Assembly (NCBI GenBank): GCA_020848855.1
Contig: JADLHH010000464.1
Coordinates: 1 to 5,232, forward strand
Origin: Anaerolineae bacterium
Lineage (GTDB): Bacteria; Chloroflexota; Anaerolineae; Aggregatilineales; Phototrophicaceae
DNA: 5,232 nt
Direction: 5' to 3'
Shown here piece after piece: positions 1-5,232 of this stretch. The notes beneath the pieces were generated by a model. That model made no database searches. It saw only the letters and a list, made by a program, of their open reading frames with translations, and was not told the origin of the DNA. Each line of letters begins with the position of its first letter. Position 1 is the stretch's first letter. The position numbers and the translations under genes are program-made.

Positions 1-1671
1 GCGGTCGACACCTTCGACCGCCGCCACGCGCGGCACGACCGCCGGGTCAACGTCGGAAGCGGGGCGTGTCCCGGCAAGCTCCGGCGGCGAGATGTAGATG
101 TCCGCGCCGAGCGTGGTGTCGAGCCAGTCGCCGACCGTGCTGCGGAACGAGTCGATCATCACGCTCACGCCGACAATCACGCTGACGGCGACCGTCAGCG
201 CGGCGACCGCGACCGCCGTCCGGCTGAGCGAGCGGCTGATCGCGCGTGGCGCCATGCGTCCCAGCGCCCCGAACAGCGCGTGCGTGACCGGCGTCAGCAG
301 GCGCATCGCCCCGACGATCACCACCGGAGCCAGCAGCGCCCCGCCGACCACCACGCAGAACAGCGCCCCGAAGCTCAGGATCAGGCTGCGCGACGGGATC
401 GCCAGCAGCGCGACGCCCGCGACGTTGAGTAGCACCGCGCCGAGCGTCACCGGCTTGAGCAGGCGCAGCGCTCCTTCTTCCAGCGACGAGCGCCGCAGCG
501 ACCCGGCGGGCGGCGTGCGCGTCGCCTCCAGCGACGGGACAAGCGCCGAGAACAGGCTCGCCAGAATGCCGATGCCCGCGCCCTTGACCAGCGTGAGCGG
601 GTCGACGGTGACGCGCTGCACGCTGACCGCGAAATACAGGTCGCTGATGGTCTGCGCCACCAGATTGACCGTCGCCCGCCCGGCGATCATGCCCAAGCCC
701 AAGCCGAGCAGCGTGCCGACCAAGCCGAGCGCCAGCGCCTCGCCCAGAATCAGCGCGAAAATCTGTCCCTGCGTCGCGCCGAGCGAGCGCAGGATGCCGA
801 GCGTCACCCGCCGCTGAACGACGCTGAACGAAACCGTGTTGTAGATCAGAAAAACGCCGACCAGCAGCGCCAGCAGGCTGAGCGCCTGCAAATTCAGCTC
901 GAAGGCGGCGGTCATCTGACCGAGCGCGGCGTTCTGTCGGGTCGGCGTGGTCAGCGTCGCGCCCGGCGGCAGCAGCGCCTCGATTTTCGAGAGATCGTAG
1001 CCGGGCGGCAGGATCAGGTCGATACGACTGATGGTGTCCGGCGCGCCGACCAACTCCTGCGCGGTGGCGATGTCGGTCAGGATCAGGTTGTCGAGCGCCT
1101 GGGCGCTGCCCTCGTCGCTGGTTTGCAGCGTGCCGACGATTTTGACGGCGACTCGTCCGCCCGGCGGCTGAAGCATGATCGTATCGCCCGGCTGGAGGTC
1201 GTAGCGATCCGCCGTGCGCTGGCTGATCAGCGCGGTATTCGGCTCGGCGATGAAGGCGTTGAGCGCCTCAAAAGCGTTGGACTGCTCGCCCTGCACGCTG
1301 ACGTTGGTCAGGTAGGAGCGAAACGGCGGCTCGGCGAACGGATCGACGCCGAGCAGATGCAAGGGAGTGTCGCCGAAGTCCAACGCGCGAATGTAATCCT
1401 CGATCACCGGGGCGACCGCCTGCAAGCCAAGATCGACGCGCAGCCGAGTATACAGGTCAGTCGGCAGCCCGCTCGGTCCGCCGATGATCTGGTGTGTCGC
1501 CCGCCCAGTGACGCTTTCGGTGCTGAGGGCGAAGGCGCGGCTCGACGACGTGTTGGCGAGGTCGATGGCGATCACAACGGCGACGCCGAGCGCCACGCCG
1601 ATCACGAACAGGACGGTTTGCAGCAAGCGGCGCTGCACGTAGCGCCCGGCGAGGCGCAGCATGACGGGCAT
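1..1671 (-). CDS. FtsX/MacB-type ABC transporter permease, large two-domain form (3' end missing)
   Basis: Inner-membrane subunit of an ABC system of the MacB/FtsX/YbbP kind, which couples cytoplasmic ATP hydrolysis to work on substrates outside the membrane rather than forming a classical channel. The frame is open from the ATG at 1671 to base 1 (557 codons) with no stop, so the C-terminal part lies outside the window. I see one N-terminal membrane helix (about residues 16-38), a long extracytoplasmic MacB-PCD-like region (about 40-258), then an FtsX-like block with helices near 262-280, 305-330 and 361-380. The loop after the first of these carries the usual QRRVTLGILRSLGAT motif (286-300). 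Two more helices follow (about 407-455), and a helix at about 485-505 that begins a second copy of the layout. Full-length relatives are usually around 800 residues or more. An AGGA lies 11 bases upstream of the ATG; the in-frame ATG at 1662 is an alternative start. Probable partner: the ATPase at 2679-3401. The substrate cannot be told from sequence. Confidence 0.9.
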   Translation of the reverse strand, partial: MPVMLRLAGRYVQRRLLQTVLFVIGVALGVAVVIAIDLANTSSSRAFALSTESVTGRATHQIIGGPSGLPTDLYTRLRVDLGLQAVAPVIEDYIRALDFGDTPLHLLGVDPFAEPPFRSYLTNVSVQGEQSNAFEALNAFIAEPNTALISQRTADRYDLQPGDTIMLQPPGGRVAVKIVGTLQTSDEGSAQALDNLILTDIATAQELVGAPDTISRIDLILPPGYDLSKIEALLPPGATLTTPTRQNAALGQMTAAFELNLQALSLLALLVGVFLIYNTVSFSVVQRRVTLGILRSLGATQGQIFALILGEALALGLVGTLLGLGLGMIAGRATVNLVAQTISDLYFAVSVQRVTVDPLTLVKGAGIGILASLFSALVPSLEATRTPPAGSLRRSSLEEGALRLLKPVTLGAVLLNVAGVALLAIPSRSLILSFGALFCVVVGGALLAPVVIVGAMRLLTPVTHALFGALGRMAPRAISRSLSRTAVAVAALTVAVSVIVGVSVMIDSFRSTVGDWLDTTLGADIYISPPELAGTRPASDVDPAVVPRVAAVEGVDR

Positions 1672-1702
1672 AGGCGATGGTATCCTGAATACGAGGTGGA
1701 GG

Positions 1703-1969
1703 TTAACGCTTGAGCTTCAGATCGTCGGACATGAGCGGCGCACTTGACAGAAGTCCTTCGATGTCGATACCGTCTTTGAGGGTTTCCCACAGGATGCTGA
1801 ACGCGCCGATACGATAATCGCTGCGCTGTTCGTCGGTGGCAGCTTGCAGCCAGGGATAACGTGCCAGCGGCGCGCCGATCACGCGCCTATCCGCCAGCGT
1901 AATCCAGATCATGTCATCCCGAAACGCGACCGAAACCGGTCTCACAACTTCAATCGCTGCTTCCGCCAT
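1703..1969 (-). CDS. DUF2442 domain protein
   Basis: An 88-residue protein that I recognise as DUF2442 from its layout. A short beta-rich N-terminus leads into ITLADRRVIGAPLARYPWL (residues 23-41) and ATDEQR (44-49). The family's C-terminal signature appears as ILWETLKDGIDIEGLL (59-74), corresponding to the usual iHWp-lDeDisveglL. The length is normal for a stand-alone domain, and nothing suggests a signal peptide or membrane segment, so it should be cytoplasmic. The molecular function of the family is not established; some longer members carry an additional helix-turn-helix, which this one lacks. It starts 22 bases after the DUF4160 stop, with a weak purine-rich AGAG sequence ahead of the ATG, and ends 31 bases before the permease start. 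The DUF4160-DUF2442 order is a commonly seen gene pair. Family assignment is firm, role unknown. Confidence 0.85.
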   Translation of the reverse strand: MAEAAIEVVRPVSVAFRDDMIWITLADRRVIGAPLARYPWLQAATDEQRSDYRIGAFSILWETLKDGIDIEGLLSSAPLMSDDLKLKR

Positions 1970-1991
1970 CCGCTTCTCTTTACCTTCGATT

Positions 1992-2237
1992 TTAGCGACG
2001 AGGGAAAATTGAGTCCCAAGCCGCTAAAATCACTTCTCGATGTTCCTCTATCAGCGCCTCAATCTTCTTGAGATCGCGGCTGTGCAGACCTGAACTCCCT
2101 CGTATGCGCACCGGATCGAGTTCTACAACGGCTTCCTGGTCGCCCAACCATACGTGACAGTGTGCCGGAGGATGTTCGTCACGAGTGTAAATATAGACAT
2201 CGTACCCGTGACGAACCTTGTCCAGAATCTTAGGCAT
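1992..2237 (-). CDS. DUF4160 domain protein
   Basis: An 81-residue protein that I recognise as DUF4160. It has the start MPKIL, a beta strand YDVYIYTRD (12-20), and the family's hallmark histidine-rich EHPPAHCHV (21-29), followed by a strand with VVELDPVRI (37-45). The C-terminal helix [19 protein letters not shown] (56-74) is typical too. The conserved histidines (H22, H26, H28) and acidic residue look like a possible metal or catalytic site, but no activity is established for the family. It starts 16 bases after the HEAT gene stop, without an obvious strong ribosome binding site, which suggests reliance on translational coupling within the operon. It is followed after 22 bases by DUF2442, the usual partner. 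Such pairs resemble toxin-antitoxin modules in size and layout; that is a hypothesis only. The local sequence is noticeably AT-richer than the permease gene. Confidence 0.85.
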   Translation of the reverse strand: MPKILDKVRHGYDVYIYTRDEHPPAHCHVWLGDQEAVVELDPVRIRGSSGLHSRDLKKIEALIEEHREVILAAWDSIFPRR

Positions 2238-2253
2238 CGGCTATCAGAAGGTT

Positions 2254-2682
2254 CTACGCTTCCGGCTCGGTCTCCGGTTCCGGCTCGTGATAACCCAGCT
2301 TAACCAGCGCTTCGAGCGCGGCATCGCGCATCTTGTCGTTGTGCGATTCGCTCGCCCGCAGCAGCGGTTCAATCGCACGGCGGTCGCCCAGCTTGCCGAG
2401 CGACTGCGCCGCGTACAGCGGCGTCTGATAACCGGGGGCATCCAGCGCCCGGATGAGCGGGTCCACCGCGCGCGGATCGCCCAGCTTGCCCAGCATCAGC
2501 GCGGCACGACCCCGTGCAATCAAGTCCTCGTGCGTATTGGCGACGACCATCATCAGCGTGCGGACGGCTTCGTCGCCGCCCAACATGCCGAGCTTCATCA
2601 CCGCTGTGCGCCGTTTCTCTTTGTTCACGTCGCGCAGTTCCGAGAGGAGTTGCTTCACGACTTTGGGGTCAGGGTCGGTCAT
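2254..2682 (-). CDS. HEAT-repeat protein (PBS-lyase-like HEAT repeats)
   Basis: A 142-residue all-helical repeat protein. Four helical-repeat units can be read: about residues 24-48 ([17 protein letters not shown]), 54-80 ([19 protein letters not shown]), 87-110 ([18 protein letters not shown]) and 116-130 ([12 protein letters not shown]). The repeated core A-x-x-L-G-K-L-G-D-x-R-A-[VI]-x-P-L is the mark of the bacterial HEAT/PBS-lyase repeat. In phycobilisome lyases these repeats accompany chromophore attachment, but most stand-alone bacterial copies are protein-binding scaffolds, and nothing here points to phycobilins. The C-terminus is a short acidic Pro/Glu tail. No signal peptide or membrane helix. 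Its ATG overlaps the ATPase stop codon by 4 bases (ATGA), and an AAGGAG lies 8 bases ahead, so it is translated together with the ATPase. I infer that it may bind the transporter or regulate it; no specific partner is shown. Confidence 0.88.
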   Translation of the reverse strand: MTDPDPKVVKQLLSELRDVNKEKRRTAVMKLGMLGGDEAVRTLMMVVANTHEDLIARGRAALMLGKLGDPRAVDPLIRALDAPGYQTPLYAAQSLGKLGDRRAIEPLLRASESHNDKMRDAALEALVKLGYHEPEPETEPEA

Positions 2683-3401
2683 GACATAAGCTCCTTCACC
2701 GACTCTCGTTTTGTGACAATGAGTTTGTGGTCATGTATCCGGCAGACTGTGTCTGCCAATGGGACAATTTCCGGGTTGTGCGTCGCCATAACCAGCGTGC
2801 GCCCCCTGTCCCGTGTTAATTCTAGCAGAAGCGTCAAGACTTGTTTACCCGTCTCTTCGTCCAGGTTACCGGTCGGTTCATCTGCCAGGACGAGCGCGGG
2901 CTGGTTGACCAGTGCGCGGGCGATGGCAACGCGCTGCTGCTCGCCACCGCTAAGCTTGTCGGGGAAGTCGTCGAGGCGGTCGACCAAGCCGACGGCATCG
3001 AGCAGGGAGCGCGCGCGTTTGTCGCCATTCGTCTGCCCACTGAGTTCCAGCGGCAGCGCCACGTTCTCCATTACCGTTAGTGTAGGGATCAAATTGAAAA
3101 ATTGGAAGATGATTCCAATGCGTTCGCGCCGAAATAGTGTCAGACGGCGGTCGTCGAGGTGAGTAATATCCGTGCCGTCGATGATCACTGAGCCAGTATC
3201 AATGCGGTCGATCCCGCTCAGCAGGTTGAGCAGCGTGCTTTTGCCGCTGCCGCTCTTGCCCAGCAGCACGAAGAATTCGCCTTCGACGATATCGAGGTCA
3301 ACATCGGTCAGGATCGAGCGCGTCCGCCCACCCTCAGCATAATCCTTGCTGAGTCGCCGTATCTGGACGATTGTCTGCTCGTTCGAGCCGTTGGACGCCA
3401 T
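2679..3401 (-). CDS. ABC transporter ATP-binding protein, LolD/MacB type
   Basis: Cytoplasmic ATPase subunit of 240 residues, a normal length for the MacB/LolD/FtsE-like branch. All the nucleotide-binding motifs are intact: Walker [10 protein letters not shown] (48-56), Q-loop glutamine (Q100 in [13 protein letters not shown]), signature LSGGEQQ (150-156), Walker B LVLADE (170-175), D-loop GNLD (178-181) and switch histidine H208 (MATHNP). The sequence [16 protein letters not shown] is typical of this branch, whose partners are FtsX-like permeases, and such a permease lies downstream in the same gene run, after three small genes. The start is supported by AGGAG ending 3 bases before the ATG, slightly close. 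The end overlaps the HEAT gene by 4 bases. It is the first gene of the cluster, so the promoter should be in 3402-3649. Function is confident as an ATPase; whether the system exports peptides, lipids or lipoproteins, or only does mechanical work, cannot be decided. Confidence 0.95.
   Translation of the reverse strand: MASNGSNEQTIVQIRRLSKDYAEGGRTRSILTDVDLDIVEGEFFVLLGKSGSGKSTLLNLLSGIDRIDTGSVIIDGTDITHLDDRRLTLFRRERIGIIFQFFNLIPTLTVMENVALPLELSGQTNGDKRARSLLDAVGLVDRLDDFPDKLSGGEQQRVAIARALVNQPALVLADEPTGNLDEETGKQVLTLLLELTRDRGRTLVMATHNPEIVPLADTVCRIHDHKLIVTKRESVKELMS
2691..2696 (-). promoter_or_regulatory. Ribosome binding site of the HEAT gene inside the ATPase gene
   Basis: On the minus strand AAGGAG stands 8 bases before the HEAT-gene ATG. 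It lies within the last codons of the ATPase gene, whose TGA stop overlaps this ATG. This arrangement supports coupled translation and fixes the HEAT start codon. Confidence 0.75.
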
Positions 3402-3495
3402 TCGCTCCTGCTTCAGTATTAGTTTGTGCGCGATTTCACGATAGGATAGCAGATGATCATGAGCCGCGCATGATAGCCCCGATTCGTTTCCACCA

Positions 3496-3575
3496 CTATA
3501 GATAATAAACGGATGAAAGCCGCGAATAGGTTTTTCAGAAAAATTTTGGAAGCGTTATTCCCGCTTGATCTATAG
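3496..3575. repeat. Spaced 8-bp inverted repeat CTATAGAT / ATCTATAG
   Basis: The plus strand reads CTATAGAT at 3496-3503 and its exact reverse complement ATCTATAG at 3568-3575, 64 bases apart, in the probable promoter region of the ABC operon. Both arms are AT-rich and may partly reflect -10-like elements. An 8-base match at this spacing can arise by chance in a region of this length. Confidence 0.3.
3502..3507 (-). promoter_or_regulatory. Weak candidate -10 box for the ABC operon
   Basis: The minus strand reads TATTAT, one mismatch from the TATAAT consensus, about 100 bases upstream of the ATPase start. No convincing -35 hexamer is found at 16-18 bases, so this is only the best of several weak candidates. 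The promoter must otherwise lie elsewhere in 3402-3649, or the operon could be read through from the MFS gene. Confidence 0.2.
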
Positions 3576-3576
3576 C

Positions 3577-3607
3577 AAAAACCGGGCATTTGCGCCAGTG
3601 CCTGGCG
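3577..3607 (-). terminator. Possible intrinsic terminator after the MFS gene
   Basis: On the minus strand a perfect 6-bp stem CGCCAG/CTGGCG with a GCA loop (3607-3593) begins about 42 bases past the MFS stop. A run of five T (3581-3577) follows, but only after an 11-base gap, longer than ideal. An alternative stem GGCA/TGCC (within 3601-3584) places the T run nearly adjacent. It is plausible but weaker than the terminator at 4931-4958. Confidence 0.4.
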
Positions 3608-3649
3608 AACTTTCTCATCTAGAATCTGAGTTCCGCAATCAGACGCGAT

Positions 3650-4831
3650 CTATACCTGTCTTTCGTGGACGAAGCGCCAGAGCAGAAAGAGTGAGCCGAG
3701 GGCGATGGCGCCGGAGATGGCGCTGACGAGGCTGAAGTCATTCAGGGTGACGTAGAGCAAGCCGCCAAGCGCGCCGCCGACGAGACGACCGAATGATTCC
3801 GCGCCGACGTAGCTGCTGATCATGATGGCGCGGGCATCGGGCAGGATTTCGGTGTAGAGCGTGAGCGAGGCGACAATCGCAATTTCGAGCATGAAGAAGA
3901 TCACAAAGACGACCGCCAGCGTCAGCGGGAGGCTGAAGGAGAAGACCGGCAGCAGGATATAGCCGATGCTGGAGATGGCGACGCCGATCAACGCGACGCG
4001 GCGCTTGCCGAAACGGTCAGCAACGCCGATAACGGCAAATTCGCCGCAGGCTTCGGCGACGGCGACGACAATCGTGACGGTGCCGAGGGCGGTCAGCGCG
4101 AGGTCGAAGGTGGTTTCCAGGTAAGCGCCGTAATTGATGAAGAAAATCTCGTTGGCGACGACGAGCAGAAATGTGTAGGCGAGCGCGCGAAAGGCAATCG
4201 GGTCGCTGCGGAGGGCGCGCCAGGTCGCCAGCGGGGTAATGCCGCGCGGGATGGCGTCGCCGCTGGGATGATCGGCGGGAAGGTAGCGATAGACCGCCGC
4301 CAGAGCCAGCAGACTGGCGACGAGCAGCAGCAGAAAGACGCTCTGCAAGCCGGACGCGCCCAGGAGTAAGCCCATGATCGGCGCGGCGACGAGCAGCGAG
4401 CCTGCCCAGCTCAATTCGGTGACGCCGATAGCCGTGCCGCGCCGCTCGTAGGGAACGTGATCGGCGATATAGGCGTTGATTGCCGGGTCAAAGACCATTT
4501 TGACGATACCAAAGGCGATCATGACACCCGCAAACAGACCAAACTGCGGGGAGATCGCGCCGACGGCGCTGGCGAGCATCATCAGCACGAGCGTGCCCAT
4601 CATGACGCGCTTGCGCCAATAGCGCTCACCGATGGGTCCGAGGAGTGGGCTGCCGACTCCCACGCCCGCATTGACCGCCATGACATTCTGAACGCTGTCG
4701 AGCGAAACGCTCAATTGACGGCTGATTTCGGGCAGGAAGGGATAGGGGAAACGGCGCGTCATGTTCATGACCAGCCGCGCGAATGTCAGCGCCGCCAGTT
4801 CGGTGACGTTGGACTTCACCTGATTGTTCAA
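3650..4831 (-). CDS. MFS transporter (AraJ-like efflux family), TTG start
   Basis: A 393-residue integral membrane protein of the major facilitator superfamily, normal length for a 12-helix member. The cytoplasmic loop between helices 2 and 3 carries a degenerate motif A, GPIGERYWRKR (65-75), and its counterpart in the second half is much closer to consensus, GVADRFGKRR (269-278). Hydrophobic helices are evident along the whole chain, with the central cytoplasmic loop at about 182-212. DPAINAYIADHVPYERRG (115-132) is the helix 4-5 loop typical of AraJ/arabinose-efflux-like members (COG2814 type), so proton-coupled efflux of a small molecule is likely, substrate unknown. The start codon is TTG at 4831, chosen because AAGGA lies 6 bases upstream and no in-frame ATG occurs nearby; the GTG four codons later is worse placed. 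It has its own promoter-like -10 box and a possible terminator, so it appears to be monocistronic. No regulator gene adjoins it. Confidence 0.92.
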   Translation of the reverse strand: MNNQVKSNVTELAALTFARLVMNMTRRFPYPFLPEISRQLSVSLDSVQNVMAVNAGVGVGSPLLGPIGERYWRKRVMMGTLVLMMLASAVGAISPQFGLFAGVMIAFGIVKMVFDPAINAYIADHVPYERRGTAIGVTELSWAGSLLVAAPIMGLLLGASGLQSVFLLLLVASLLALAAVYRYLPADHPSGDAIPRGITPLATWRALRSDPIAFRALAYTFLLVVANEIFFINYGAYLETTFDLALTALGTVTIVVAVAEACGEFAVIGVADRFGKRRVALIGVAISSIGYILLPVFSFSLPLTLAVVFVIFFMLEIAIVASLTLYTEILPDARAIMISSYVGAESFGRLVGGALGGLLYVTLNDFSLVSAISGAIALGSLFLLWRFVHERQV

Positions 4832-4837
4832 AGCCGT

Positions 4838-4842
4838 TCCTT
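4838..4842 (-). promoter_or_regulatory. Ribosome binding site deciding the TTG start of the MFS gene
   Basis: The minus strand reads AAGGA with a 6-base spacer to TTG at 4831. This is the best spacing to any possible start in the frame and is the reason for choosing the TTG codon over the GTG at 4819. Confidence 0.7.
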
Positions 4843-4851
4843 TTCAAACAG

Positions 4852-4924
4852 GTACAGCGATGCGCGTGTTGAAAGAGTCATTATACGGCGTGAAGTCAGG
4901 GTCGATATATTGGACGCGCTGTAC
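4852..4924. repeat. Spaced 8-bp inverted repeat bracketing the MFS promoter
   Basis: GTACAGCG at 4852-4859 is the exact reverse complement of CGCTGTAC at 4917-4924. The two arms lie 57 bases apart and enclose the -10 box at 4880-4885 nearly symmetrically. They could be paired binding sites of a repressor or a long-range leader structure, but chance is not excluded. Confidence 0.3.
4880..4885 (-). promoter_or_regulatory. -10 box (TATAAT) of the MFS gene
   Basis: The minus strand carries a perfect TATAAT about 48 bases upstream of the TTG start, which predicts a leader of roughly 40 bases. The -35 region at 16-18 bases further upstream (around 4903-4908) matches TTGACA poorly, so the promoter may be weak or activator-dependent. 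It lies between the upstream terminator and the MFS gene, where a promoter is expected. Confidence 0.55.
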
Positions 4925-4930
4925 GGTTAC

Positions 4931-4958
4931 AAAAAACAGGCGGAACCTGAGTTCCGCC
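4931..4958 (-). terminator. Strong intrinsic terminator of the small upstream gene
   Basis: The minus strand forms a perfect 8-bp stem GGCGGAAC/GTTCCGCC with a 4-base loop (4958-4939), followed two bases later by six T (4936-4931). It starts 20 bases after the stop of the 71-residue gene. There is no T run on the plus-strand side, so it acts in the minus direction only and separates that gene from the MFS gene. Confidence 0.88.
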
Positions 4959-4977
4959 CGTTTGATGACCGCTTTCG

Positions 4978-5193
4978 TTAGACCGCACGCGGGCGGCGAA
5001 CGTCGCCGGTCGCCTGGTGCTGACCGCGTGATGCCAGCCACTGGCGAATCTGCCGCAGCCAGCCGTGACGGCTTTCGCTCGACGCCGGGCTGTTCATGTC
5101 CATCGTCAGGTAAAGGAGACGCCGTTTCCGTTCCGCTTCGCGCAGCCGGTCTTCGTACAGAAGCTGCACCGTTACATAGTCCGCTGTATACAT
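4978..5193 (-). CDS. Small basic hypothetical protein (71 aa)
   Basis: I do not recognise this protein. It starts MYTADYVTVQLLYEDRLREA, and the segment 7-30 (VQLLYEDRLREAERKRRLLYL) would form a charged amphipathic helix. A second possible helix with tryptophans follows at 45-56 (WLRQIRQWLAS). The C-terminus is Arg/Pro-rich and probably disordered. There is no signal peptide, membrane segment, zinc-binding cysteine set or catalytic motif; the protein has no cysteine. Evidence that it is a real gene: AAGGA stands 10 bases before the ATG, and a strong terminator begins 20 bases past the TAA. Its amphipathic Arg-rich helix could bind a membrane surface, a protein or nucleic acid, but no function is assigned. 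Its promoter would be in or beyond 5194-5232. Confidence 0.65.
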   Translation of the reverse strand: MYTADYVTVQLLYEDRLREAERKRRLLYLTMDMNSPASSESRHGWLRQIRQWLASRGQHQATGDVRRPRAV

Positions 5194-5232
5194 GGTGTTC
5201 GCATCCTTACTGCATCACAGCCAGAGCCATTA
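5194..5232 (-). other. Upstream region of the small gene (window edge)
   Basis: These 39 bases contain the ribosome binding site AAGGA (5208-5204) of the 71-residue gene. I see no recognisable promoter hexamers before the window ends. Confidence 0.4.

Larger units (their letters stand above)
3402..3649. other. Intergenic region between the MFS gene and the ABC operon
   Basis: I find no credible gene in these 248 bases. The region is AT-richer than the flanking genes. It should hold the end of the MFS transcript (hairpin near 3593-3607) and the promoter of the ABC operon. It also holds an AT-rich stretch around 3531-3547 with a tttttc/gaaaaa palindrome, a perfect ATGATCAT palindrome (3453-3460) and a spaced inverted repeat (3496-3503 with 3568-3575). 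None of these matches a named operator that I recognise. Confidence 0.6.

Noticed and set aside
98..817. Long plus-strand open frame (239 codons), Ser/Thr/Pro-rich
   Set aside because: It is antisense to the permease gene, has a low-complexity composition typical of a G+C-rich shadow frame, and matches no family; the minus-strand frame is clearly the coding one.
1123..1713. Plus-strand open frame (196 codons) opposite the permease N-terminus
   Set aside because: Antisense to the permease, with a composition rich in Arg, Asp, Gln and His and no recognisable domain; a shadow.
1602..1790. Minus-strand 62-codon frame overlapping the DUF2442 gene end and permease start
   Set aside because: Out of frame with both well-supported genes, Cys/Ser-rich, no domain.
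2254..2682. Phycobilisome lyase function for the HEAT protein
   Set aside because: Only the repeat type is shared; there are no phycobilin-related genes nearby and the protein is too short for a typical lyase subunit.
2218..3162. Plus-strand open frame of 314 codons, spanning the HEAT and most of the ATPase gene
   Set aside because: Long, but directly antisense to two genes with unmistakable domain motifs; its own translation is Arg/Ser-rich without a domain.
4457..4981. Plus-strand 174-codon frame
   Set aside because: Antisense to the MFS gene and rich in His, Asp and Arg; a shadow frame.
4844..5041. Minus-strand 65-codon frame between the small gene and the MFS gene
   Set aside because: It runs through the strong terminator hairpin and the -10 box and overlaps the better-supported 71-codon gene.
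1..5232. CRISPR array, tRNA/rRNA genes, insertion sequence or attachment site
   Set aside because: No regularly spaced repeats, no cloverleaf-like or rRNA-like sequence, no transposase and no terminal inverted repeats with target duplication were seen.

Overview
The window looks like a bacterial chromosome segment of fairly high G+C, with every supportable gene on the minus strand. The long plus-strand frames are antisense shadows of these genes. Family content and protein style (a two-component MacB/FtsX-type ABC exporter, HEAT-repeat proteins, a PadR-free MFS gene with a TTG start) would fit Chloroflexota, but that is a weak inference: there is no rRNA or marker gene here.

Reading in the direction of transcription (right to left), the window opens with a small gene for a 71-residue basic protein of unknown function (5193-4978). 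It is closed by a textbook intrinsic terminator (4958-4931). Next is a leader with a perfect TATAAT -10 box (4885-4880) and a monocistronic-looking MFS transporter gene (4831-3650) that starts at TTG. A probable weaker terminator lies just past the MFS gene, in a 248-base AT-richer intergenic region (3649-3402).

The rest is a tight five-gene cluster: ABC ATPase of the LolD/MacB type (3401-2679), HEAT-repeat protein (2682-2254), DUF4160 protein (2237-1992), DUF2442 protein (1969-1703), and a large FtsX-type ABC permease (from 1671, running off the left edge at base 1 after 557 codons). The junctions are a 4-base ATGA overlap, then gaps of 16, 22 and 31 bases, so the cluster is very probably one transcript. 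The ATPase and permease are the two halves one would expect for an exporter or lipoprotein/lipid-extrusion system. The interesting point is that three small genes sit between them: a HEAT scaffold that is translationally coupled to the ATPase, and a DUF4160-DUF2442 pair, which is a recurring small two-gene module of unknown function. Base composition also changes across the cluster, from very G+C-rich permease to clearly AT-richer DUF genes, which hints that the pair was acquired separately.
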